This document shows, one piece after another, positions 1 through 5,387 of a DNA stretch of 6,435 bases (its first letter is position 1; each line of letters begins with the position of its first letter). Source of the stretch: an uncultured Prevotella sp. GTDB taxonomy: Bacteria > Bacteroidota > Bacteroidia > Bacteroidales > Bacteroidaceae. Where the stretch lies: NCBI GenBank assembly GCA_937877685.1, contig CALFGU010000123.1:1-6435 (forward strand). The letters are read 5' to 3'. Under the pieces are notes generated by a model. It was not told the origin of the DNA and did not search any database. It saw nothing but the letters and a program-made list of their open reading frames with translations. The position numbers were made by a program, and so were the translations under genes.

Positions 1-54
1 CTCACCACTACGTGGTCCCCTCCCCCTATAAACCGGGGGAGATCGCTGTCCGGA
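1..54 (+). repeat. Double-hairpin palindromic repeat, copy 1 (left-truncated)
   Basis: This is one of three copies of a GC-rich intergenic element; the others are at 4317-4375 and 4447-4506. A small hairpin (ACCAC at 4-8, loop TAC, GTGGT at 12-16) is followed by a larger C-rich/G-rich hairpin (TCCCCC at 21-26 pairing with GGGGGA at 35-40, loop containing TATAAAC) and a less conserved tail ending in TCCGGA. It has the same orientation as copy 3. The window edge cuts off the GCACCCC start seen in the other copies. It sits about 75 bp ahead of the first gene, so it may end an upstream transcript, but no T-tract is present. Confidence 0.8.
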
Positions 55-70
55 CTTAACCCTCGCCTCG

Positions 71-123
71 TTATCTGTTCTACTCTTGTCCGTTGTACTC
101 TGTTATCTGTACTCTGTACTCTA
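71..123 (+). repeat. Degenerate 7-bp tandem array ahead of the SpmA/SpmB gene
   Basis: Four heptamers run in perfect register from 96 to 123: TACTCTG (96), TTATCTG (103), TACTCTG (110) and TACTCTA (117). Upstream, the related units TTATCTG (71-77), TACTCTT (81-87) and TCCGTTG (89-95) are separated by 3-base and 1-base slips. The array ends five bases before the ATG at 129, so it would form most of the mRNA leader if transcription starts upstream. The run stays open in the gene's frame back to a TTG at 93, but those codons are simply array sequence. Confidence 0.75.
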
Positions 124-128
124 AAATC

Positions 129-1361
129 ATGGTTCTTAACTACATTTGGATTGCTTTTTTTCTTATCGCCTTCGTCATTGCCGTGGTGAAATTGGTTTTT
201 ATGGGTGACACAGAGGTGTTCCCCGCAATCATCAATTCTACGTTTGACACCTCAAAGACGGCATTTGAAATCTCCCTCGGACTCACGGGGGTGCTGTCGT
301 TGTGGCTCGGTGTGATGAAGATTGGAGAGAAGGGTGGAGTTGTGGATATTTTGGCAAGATTGCTGAGTCCCGTGTTCTGCAAGTTGTTTCCCGAAGTGCC
401 TAAAGGGCATCCCGTGGTGGGGAATATCTTTATGAACATTTCAGCGAATATGTTGGGACTGGATAATGCAGCCACACCGCTCGGACTTAAGGCCATGGAA
501 CGCCTACAGGATTTGAACGAAAAGAAAGATACCGCCACCAACTCCATGATTATGTTCCTCGTAATCAATACGTCGGGGCTGACAATCATACCTGTGAGCA
601 TTATGGTGTATCGTGCTCAGATGGGTGCGGCGAATCCTACGGATATCTTTGTGCCTATTTTATTGGCAACTTTTGTTTCTACGCTCGCAGGTATTATAAT
701 TACCAGTTTGTATCAGCGTATCAATCTCTTAGATCGTACTCTGTTGCTTGTGTTAGGCGGAATGTCAGTCGCCGTAGCCACATTAATGTGGGGATTCAGT
801 CAGATGGATTCAGCTATGATGAATCTTGTGGGGACAACCACGGCAAACGTTTTGCTCTTTGGTATTATTATCACTTTCATCATTTGTGCCATGTGTCGTA
901 AGGTCAATGTTTACGACGCCTTTGTGGAAGGGGCGAAAGACGGTTTCAACACAGCGATACGCATCATTCCCTTCTTGGTGGCCATGTTAGTAGGCATCGG
1001 CGTTTTCCGTGCCTCTGGGGCAATGGATTGGTTGATAGAGGGTATGACATGGTTGATTCATTCCCTCGGCTTTAACACAGATTGGGTAGGAGGATTGCCA
1101 ACAGCGCTGATGAAACCTCTAAGCGGAAGTGGCGCCCGCGGAATGATGGTGGACGCAATGACTACTTATGGCGCAGATTCCTTTGTTGGGCGTCTTTCTT
1201 GCATCTTCCAAGGAAGCACAGATACCACTTTCTACGTGCTTGCCGTATATTTCGGAAGTGTAGGCATACGTTACACACGCCATGCTGTAACCTGCGGATT
1301 GCTGGCTGACCTTTGCGGAATTATAGCTGCGATAGGAGTGTGCTACCTTTTCTTTGGGTAA
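129..1361 (+). CDS. Fused SpmA/SpmB-type nucleoside recognition (Gate) domain membrane protein
   Basis: This is a 410-residue polytopic inner-membrane protein resembling spore maturation proteins SpmA and SpmB joined in one chain. The SpmA-like half (about 1-200) contains MNISANMLGLDNAATPLGLK (102-121) and the NTSGLTIIP segment (147-155). The SpmB-like half (about 230-410) contains DAFVEGAKDGFNTAIRIIPF (263-282), PLSGSGARG (330-338) and a QGSTDTTFYVLAVYFGSVGI block (361-380). Roughly eight to ten hydrophobic segments are visible, including about 4-24, 140-162, 173-195, 238-256, 276-293 and 388-408. Both halves carry the Gate/nucleoside-recognition fold found in some transporters. The transported substrate is unknown, and Bacteroidales do not sporulate, so the family name is historical. 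ATG at 129 is chosen because MVLNYIW matches the usual SpmA start; an in-frame TTG at 93 would only add residues encoded by a tandem repeat. The flippase gene follows after 160 bp. Confidence 0.9.
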   Translation: MVLNYIWIAFFLIAFVIAVVKLVFMGDTEVFPAIINSTFDTSKTAFEISLGLTGVLSLWLGVMKIGEKGGVVDILARLLSPVFCKLFPEVPKGHPVVGNIFMNISANMLGLDNAATPLGLKAMERLQDLNEKKDTATNSMIMFLVINTSGLTIIPVSIMVYRAQMGAANPTDIFVPILLATFVSTLAGIIITSLYQRINLLDRTLLLVLGGMSVAVATLMWGFSQMDSAMMNLVGTTTANVLLFGIIITFIICAMCRKVNVYDAFVEGAKDGFNTAIRIIPFLVAMLVGIGVFRASGAMDWLIEGMTWLIHSLGFNTDWVGGLPTALMKPLSGSGARGMMVDAMTTYGADSFVGRLSCIFQGSTDTTFYVLAVYFGSVGIRYTRHAVTCGLLADLCGIIAAIGVCYLFFG

Positions 1362-1364
1362 TGT

Positions 1365-1418
1365 ATAGATTCCATAGAGGCTATAGAAACAATAGATATT
1401 ATAGAATTTATAGACAAC
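1365..1418 (+). repeat. Degenerate 9-bp tandem array, ATAGA plus four variable bases
   Basis: ATAGA occurs at 1365, 1374, 1383, 1392, 1401 and 1410, an exact 9-bp spacing over six units. The four bases after each core vary freely. The array begins three bases after the stop codon of the SpmA/SpmB-type gene. A further ATAG at 1427 is out of register. No stem-loop with a T-tract is seen here, so it does not look like an intrinsic terminator. Confidence 0.8.
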
Positions 1419-1431
1419 CGCGCTGGATAGT

Positions 1432-1522
1432 TTCCCCTTTCCCCCTTCATCGTTCACCGTTCCCCTTTCACCATTCCCCTTTCATCGTTCACCGTTCCCC
1501 TTTCACCGTTCATTCTTCCCCA
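1432..1522 (+). repeat. 13-unit heptamer (TTCNNNN) array abutting the flippase start codon
   Basis: Thirteen consecutive 7-bp units, each beginning TTC, run without a slip from 1432 to 1522. With A = TTCCCCN, B = TTCACCR, C = TTCATCG and D = TTCATTC, the order is A-A-C-B-A-B-A-C-B-A-B-D-A. A higher-order 35-bp (five-unit) duplication is visible: bases 1446-1472 are identical to 1481-1507. The last base of the final unit is the A of the flippase ATG, so the array is the entire immediate leader. It is almost purely pyrimidine plus occasional A/G and has no Shine-Dalgarno-like purine tract. Two more TTC-initial heptads occur in phase inside the gene (1530 and 1537), possibly by chance. Confidence 0.9.
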
Positions 1523-2952
1523 TGCTTCGTTCTCTCTTCAAAGATACCGCGATTTACGGTCTCTCCAGTATTATCGGCCGTTTCTTAAATTACCTTTTAG
1601 TTCCGCTTTACACCCATCAGATTGCCGCTGCTTCTGGTGGGTATGGGGTAATTACGGAAGTCTATAGTTATGTGGCAGTGTTGTTTGTGCTGCTAACTTT
1701 CGGCATGGAGACTACGTTCTTCCGCTTTGCCAATAAGGATGGTGCGGATGTAAAACGTGTGTATAGCACAGTGCTTTTGACCATAGGTGGAGTGGGATTG
1801 TTCTTTGTGCTTCTCGTAACAATTTTCCTCGATTCCATCGCAGGTTTTATAGGTTACGCAACCCATCCTGAGTATATCTGGATGATGGCAACTTGTGTGG
1901 CAATTGATGCGTTTCAAAGCATACCCTTTGGCTACCTACGCCTACAAAAGAAGGCGGTAAAGTTTGCCTCGCTCAAGTTGCTCTTTATTGCGCTTAATAT
2001 TACGGCAAACTTGGCCTACTTTGTCATACTCCCTCATTGGTTTGATTACACCTTTGAGGTGGGTTACGTATTCGGTATCAATTTAGGCTGTACGGCGCTC
2101 ATCACCCTCTTTTTCTATAAGGAATTGACGGGTTTCCGCTATGTGTTAGACCGTCAGATGTTGCGCCCAATGCTACGTTATGGAATGCCCATCTTAGTGT
2201 TGGGTATTGCAGGGATATTGAATCAAACTGCTGACAAGATGATTTTTCCTCATCTCGTTGAAGGTGCTGCCGGACGCGAACAACTGGGCATCTATGGGGC
2301 ATGTGTGAAGATTGCAATGATAATGGCGATGATTACGCAGGCTTTCCGTTATGCTTATGAGCCAATTGTCTTCGCTAAAGGTGGAGCGCAGGACATGGGT
2401 AAGGCAATGAAGTTCTTCTTAATCTTTACCCTTCTTGCTTTTTTGATGGTTGTGGGCTACACTGATATTCTGAAATTCATCATAGCCCCCGACTATTGGG
2501 ACGGACTCCGAGTTGTGCCCATTGTTATGGTGGCAGAAATCATGATGGGTGTAGCTTTTAACCTCAGCTTTTGGTATAAACTCATCGACAAAACCATGTG
2601 GGGTTTGTGGATTTCCTTAGCGGGCTGTGTAACGCTCGTTGCCATCAACGTCATTTTCATTCCCACCTATGGATATATGGCATGCGCTTGGGCAGGTGTC
2701 GCTGGTTATGGCGTATCTATGTTGCTCAGTTATTTCTTAGGGCAGAAGTATAACCCCACAAACTATCCCCTCAAGGAAATAGGAGTTTACGTAGGCATGG
2801 CCGCCTTGTTCTTCGTAGGAATGCACTATTCTGCCGATTTCATCGAGGATTTGTGGCTCCGCTTGCTCGTAAATACAGGGTTGATTGGCGCATACGGAGC
2901 GCATGTTGTTTATCATGAATTTCTGAAAAAGAGAAAAGTCAAAATCTCTTAG
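1522..2952 (+). CDS. Wzx-like polysaccharide/lipid-linked oligosaccharide flippase (MOP superfamily)
   Basis: This 476-residue integral membrane protein has the layout of the polysaccharide biosynthesis (Wzx/RfbX-like) branch of the MOP flippases, which move undecaprenyl-linked glycans across the inner membrane. The N-terminal signature is FKDTAIYGLSSIIGRFLNYL (6-25) leading into VPLYT (27-31), then a GYGVITEVYSY loop (40-50) and GMETTFFRFAN (61-71). The second half restarts at RYGMPILVLGIAGILNQTAD (219-238) and GIYGACVKIA (256-265), the usual duplicated bundle. About 12 or more hydrophobic segments are present and the C-terminus is a basic cytoplasmic tail (KKRKVK). The length is normal. No glycosyltransferases or other glycan genes are adjacent, so the substrate cannot be inferred, and assignment to O-antigen, capsule or another glycan is open. 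ATG at 1522 gives the expected N-terminus and directly abuts a heptamer array; there is no Shine-Dalgarno sequence. Confidence 0.9.
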   Translation: MLRSLFKDTAIYGLSSIIGRFLNYLLVPLYTHQIAAASGGYGVITEVYSYVAVLFVLLTFGMETTFFRFANKDGADVKRVYSTVLLTIGGVGLFFVLLVTIFLDSIAGFIGYATHPEYIWMMATCVAIDAFQSIPFGYLRLQKKAVKFASLKLLFIALNITANLAYFVILPHWFDYTFEVGYVFGINLGCTALITLFFYKELTGFRYVLDRQMLRPMLRYGMPILVLGIAGILNQTADKMIFPHLVEGAAGREQLGIYGACVKIAMIMAMITQAFRYAYEPIVFAKGGAQDMGKAMKFFLIFTLLAFLMVVGYTDILKFIIAPDYWDGLRVVPIVMVAEIMMGVAFNLSFWYKLIDKTMWGLWISLAGCVTLVAINVIFIPTYGYMACAWAGVAGYGVSMLLSYFLGQKYNPTNYPLKEIGVYVGMAALFFVGMHYSADFIEDLWLRLLVNTGLIGAYGAHVVYHEFLKKRKVKIS

Positions 2953-3061
2953 TTCCTTTTAGTGTTTCCTCGGGATATCCTGGGTGATGTAATGCTTACC
3001 TTGGAAACTATTCCGAGCGATTCCTCATAATCTTATATTCTTATCCCTCAAAATCTCACAC

Positions 3062-4273
3062 ATGATTCATACTCTCCCTAATGGCCTTCGCATTATTCAC
3101 GAACCCTCTGACAGCACTGTGCTCTATTGCGGTTATGTTGTCTGTAGCGGTACGCGCCACGAAGCACCCGCCGAAAGCGGTATGGCACACTTCGTGGAAC
3201 ACATGACATTTAAAGGAACCGAACGCAGAAAGGCAAGTCAGGTAACTACAACCTTGGAGCGCGTTGGGGGAGATTTGAATGCCTCAACGAGTAAGCAGGA
3301 GACGGTTTATACGGCTGCCGTACTTAAAGAGGACGTTGCGCGCGCCGTAGATTTACTCTCGGACATCGTATTCCATAGCACTTTTCCGCAACAGGAAGTG
3401 GAGCGCGAGGTAGAGGTGATTTGTGATGAGATAGACAGTTATTTGGATGCTCCCGCCGAACTTATTTTCGACGAATTCGAAAGTATGATTTATGCCGACG
3501 CACCCCTTGGCCGCGATATCTTAGGCAATGCTGATACACTCAAAACATATACCACAGCAGACTTCCGTCGCTTCGTCTCCAAGCATTATGTGCCTGAAAA
3601 TTGCATTTTCTATGCTTACGGGGATATAGACCCTTTGCGCTTAATCCGACTGGTTGAACGCGCTACGGCAGATGTTCCTAATAGTCCGAAACCCTCGGTG
3701 GAATCGTTGAAAACGAATTACGAACCTAAGACTGTGGTTCGTGAAAAGGGTACGCATCAAGCCCACGTTGTTATAGGTGCACCCGCCTTTGGAGCGAATG
3801 ACGACCGCCGTTTCGGAATGTTGCTCCTCAATAATATATTAGGCGGTCCGGGAATGAATTCCCGTCTGAATGTTCAGGTTCGTGAGCGTGCAGGGCTGGT
3901 ATATTCTATTGACAGTTACCTCAGCACTTATCCCGACACGGGAATGTGGAATGTTTATTTCGGATGCGACCCTCACGATGTGAATCGTTGCTTGAAATTG
4001 GTGAAGAAGGAACTCCGCAAATTGGCAGAAAAACCGTTGACACCCTCACAACTCCGCGCCGCACAGAAGCAGTTGAAGGGGCAAATCGGAATTTCTTGCG
4101 ACAATCGCGAAGGTTATGCCTTGGCACTCGGAAAAACCTTTGCGCATTACAATGTGCATCGCGACGTCAATAATCTTTATGAAGAAATTGACCGTCTTAC
4201 GCCTGAGCAACTGCAGGAGATTGCACGCGAAGTTTATGCTGAAGACAAACTTTCAACCTTGATTTATAAGTAA
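3062..4273 (+). CDS. M16 family (MPP/PqqL-like) zinc metallopeptidase
   Basis: This is a 403-residue single-chain M16 peptidase. The inverted zinc motif HFVEH lies at 43-47 (zinc ligands His43 and His47, general-base Glu46), and the third ligand is Glu123 in CDEID, exactly 76 residues after His47 as in mitochondrial processing peptidase beta subunits. The C-terminal half has the family signature GGPGMNSRLNVQVRERAGLV (261-280) followed by Tyr281; Arg274 and Tyr281, seven residues apart, match the substrate-binding Arg/Tyr pair. Both halves being intact suggests an active enzyme, probably a homodimer as for short bacterial M16B members (inference). No signal peptide or lipobox is visible, so a cytoplasmic location is likely. 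The start MIHTLPNGLRIIHE is typical of the family. The 109-bp gap after the flippase has no clear promoter or repeat. An intrinsic terminator follows immediately. The substrate is unknown. Confidence 0.95.
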   Translation: MIHTLPNGLRIIHEPSDSTVLYCGYVVCSGTRHEAPAESGMAHFVEHMTFKGTERRKASQVTTTLERVGGDLNASTSKQETVYTAAVLKEDVARAVDLLSDIVFHSTFPQQEVEREVEVICDEIDSYLDAPAELIFDEFESMIYADAPLGRDILGNADTLKTYTTADFRRFVSKHYVPENCIFYAYGDIDPLRLIRLVERATADVPNSPKPSVESLKTNYEPKTVVREKGTHQAHVVIGAPAFGANDDRRFGMLLLNNILGGPGMNSRLNVQVRERAGLVYSIDSYLSTYPDTGMWNVYFGCDPHDVNRCLKLVKKELRKLAEKPLTPSQLRAAQKQLKGQIGISCDNREGYALALGKTFAHYNVHRDVNNLYEEIDRLTPEQLQEIAREVYAEDKLSTLIYK

Positions 4274-4277
4274 AAGT

Positions 4278-4311
4278 AACGCCCACCCCTCTAAAAGGGA
4301 TGGGCGTTTTT
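4278..4311 (+). terminator. Intrinsic terminator of the M16 peptidase gene
   Basis: A 12-bp stem starts six bases after the stop codon. ACGCCCACCCCT (4279-4290) pairs with AGGGATGGGCGT (4296-4307) with one C/A mismatch and a five-base CTAAA loop. The right arm runs into TTTTT (4307-4311). On the opposite strand the A-rich left flank gives a short T-run (ACTTTTACTT), so weak bidirectional action is possible. Confidence 0.92.
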
Positions 4312-4316
4312 GTATT

Positions 4317-4375
4317 CCGCATGGCGCCCTCCCCCTGTTTATAGGGGGAGGGGACCGCTTGCGGTGAGGGGGTGC
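4317..4375 (-). repeat. Double-hairpin palindromic repeat, copy 2 (inverted)
   Basis: This is the reverse-oriented copy of the element at 4447-4506; the two match over almost their full 59-60 bp apart from the small hairpin and two or three scattered bases. The large hairpin here is a perfect 10-bp stem, CCCTCCCCCT (4327-4336) with AGGGGGAGGG (4343-4352), loop GTTTAT. The small hairpin is ACCGC (4354-4358), loop TT, GCGGT (4361-4365), where copies 1 and 3 have ACCAC/GTGGT, a compensatory A-T to G-C pair change. Confidence 0.88.
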
Positions 4376-4446
4376 TGATATAGCGAGTTGTTAGAAGTTA
4401 GGAATGAATAGGAGTGAAAAGTTAGTTATACATTCGGCGTGTATTT

Positions 4447-4506
4447 GCACCCCCTCACCACTTCGTGGTCCCCTCCCCCTATAAACAGGGGGAGAGCGCC
4501 ATCCGG
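4447..4506 (+). repeat. Double-hairpin palindromic repeat, copy 3
   Basis: The element starts GCACCCCCTCACC and contains a small hairpin ACCAC (4457-4461), loop TTC, GTGGT (4465-4469). The larger hairpin follows, TCCCCCT (4474-4480) with AGGGGGA (4487-4493), loop ATAAAC. The tail ends in CATCCGG. It ends 8 bp from the stop codon of the radical SAM gene, so it may stabilise the 3' end of, or help end, the leftward transcript, although no T-tract follows on that strand. With copy 2 it forms an inverted pair separated by 71 bp (4376-4446) that contains no gene. Confidence 0.88.
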
Positions 4507-4514
4507 GAGATTTT

Positions 4515-5288
4515 CTAATAAGACACTGAGACCTGAAGTCCGAGTTTTTTTACTTTTTCAGCAATAGCATTGAGTTCGTCGGGCGTAGCTTTCTCAAGCC
4601 CCTGAACGGGAGTGGCACGGTCGATGGTGTAAATCATTACCTGCTCGGGCTGAATGCGTTGGAGGGCAGAAAGCCAGGGAAGAACGTAGGCATCTCCCGT
4701 ATTATCCACCGATTGTCCGTTGTGCATGCCCTTCATAAAGAGGGTTTGGATAATAAGTTTGCCCTCGAAGGCACAGAGTTGGTCAACGATGCGCGCCACG
4801 TCGTAATTCGGAGCGGGGCAATCCACACGGTGGATGTATTCATTTGAAACGGTGTCGAGCTTCAAGATATTGTTGTCCACCTTTCGGAGTGCCGCCACCA
4901 CCTGTGGGCGATGGAGCATCGTAGCATTGCTTAAGACGCTCACCTTTGCCTCGGGGAAGTAGCGATTACGGAGTTCGATCGTATCATCTATGATTCCCGC
5001 AAAATCAGGATGCGCCGTGGGTTCTCCATTTCCGGCAAAAGTCAACACGTTAGGCACTTCGCCACTTGCAAGCATCTTTTGGAGTTGCGCTTCTAAGGCA
5101 TTGCGCACCGCCTCTCTTGTAGGGCGCTTCGTCTGTGTACGACAATCGGCATTGAGTCCGCACTCGCAATAAATGCAGTCGAACGTGCAGAGTTTTCCAT
5201 CGGCAGGCATGAGGTTTATACCTAATGAAATGCCGAGGCGACGGCTTTTGATGGGGCCAAATATGGGGGAGGGGAAGAGGATGGGCAT
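4515..5288 (-). CDS. Radical SAM protein of the COG0731 (TYW1-related Fe-S oxidoreductase) type
   Basis: This 257-residue radical SAM enzyme carries the cluster motif CTFDCIYC (Cys34, Cys38, Cys41) that binds the 4Fe-4S cluster used to cleave S-adenosylmethionine. The conserved lead-in GPIKSRRLGISLGINLMP (11-28) and the YCECG stretch identify the COG0731-like group often labelled wyosine-synthetase-like. A GNGEPT motif (86-91, SAM binding), VLSNAT (118-123), a KLDT strand (143-146) and YTIDRATP (220-227) follow in the usual order. Extra cysteines at 43 and 49 lie just after the cluster motif. Bacteria do not make wyosine and the protein is shorter than TYW1, so that name should not be transferred; the substrate is unknown. 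The gene lies 92 bp downstream of leuB on the same strand and could be cotranscribed. The start at 5288 fits the family N-terminus. It is preceded by a heptamer array, with no Shine-Dalgarno sequence. The stop is TAG. Confidence 0.9.
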   Translation of the reverse strand: MPILFPSPIFGPIKSRRLGISLGINLMPADGKLCTFDCIYCECGLNADCRTQTKRPTREAVRNALEAQLQKMLASGEVPNVLTFAGNGEPTAHPDFAGIIDDTIELRNRYFPEAKVSVLSNATMLHRPQVVAALRKVDNNILKLDTVSNEYIHRVDCPAPNYDVARIVDQLCAFEGKLIIQTLFMKGMHNGQSVDNTGDAYVLPWLSALQRIQPEQVMIYTIDRATPVQGLEKATPDELNAIAEKVKKLGLQVSVSY

Positions 5289-5330
5289 TTTTGGGAAAGG
5301 AGAAAGGAGAAATAAGAAAGGAGAAAGACC
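5289..5330 (-). repeat. Heptamer (CTCCTTT) array abutting the radical SAM start codon
   Basis: On the coding (-) strand six 7-bp units lead directly to the ATG. In transcript order they start with GGTCTTT (5330-5324), then CTCCTTT (5323-5317), CTTATTT (5316-5310), CTCCTTT twice (5309-5296) and CCCAAAA (5295-5289). The last and first units are diverged. The pyrimidine-rich leader contains no Shine-Dalgarno sequence on the coding strand; the AAAGGAG strings are on the other strand. Confidence 0.8.
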
Positions 5331-5338
5331 ATGCGGGA

Positions 5339-5387
5339 TAATTCATTCACCACGAACCATTAACCGTTAACCTTTTACCGTTAATCG
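5339..5387 (-). repeat. Heptamer (NGGTTAA-like) array at the leuB stop codon
   Basis: On the - strand seven 7-bp units run in register from 5387 down to 5339. The first, CGATTAA, contains the leuB Asp codon and TAA stop; then CGGTAAA, AGGTTAA, CGGTTAA, TGGTTCG, TGGTGAA and the diverged TGAATTA. The consensus is NGGTTAA. Eight unrelated bases (5331-5338) separate it from the CTCCTTT array, so nearly the whole leuB/radical SAM gap has 7-bp periodicity. Confidence 0.75.

Noticed and set aside
93..128. TTG at 93 as start of the SpmA/SpmB-type protein
   Set aside because: The extra 12 residues are encoded by the tandem array, whereas ATG at 129 gives the usual family N-terminus.
1313..1588. Open frame rich in Ser-Pro-Phe/His repeats across the gap before the flippase
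   Set aside because: Its repetitive protein is just the translation of the heptamer array, and it overlaps the ends of two well-supported genes in another frame.
2953..3061. Gap before the M16 gene examined for a Bacteroidetes promoter (TAnnTTTG) or tandem array
   Set aside because: No good -7 element and no consistent period were found; TTAT repeats near 3033-3043 are too short.
4376..4446. Possible further heptads (GTTAGAA, GTTAGGA at 4390-4403) in the spacer between the inverted elements
   Set aside because: Only two adjacent units are clear; the rest needs too many mismatches to be called an array.
5296..5323. AAAGGAG strings resembling Shine-Dalgarno sites on the + strand
   Set aside because: They are tandem-array units opposite the coding strand, and no credible + strand gene starts downstream of them.
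5050..5346. 98-residue open frame on the - strand overlapping the radical SAM start
   Set aside because: It is an out-of-frame shadow of the radical SAM gene with no recognisable family features.
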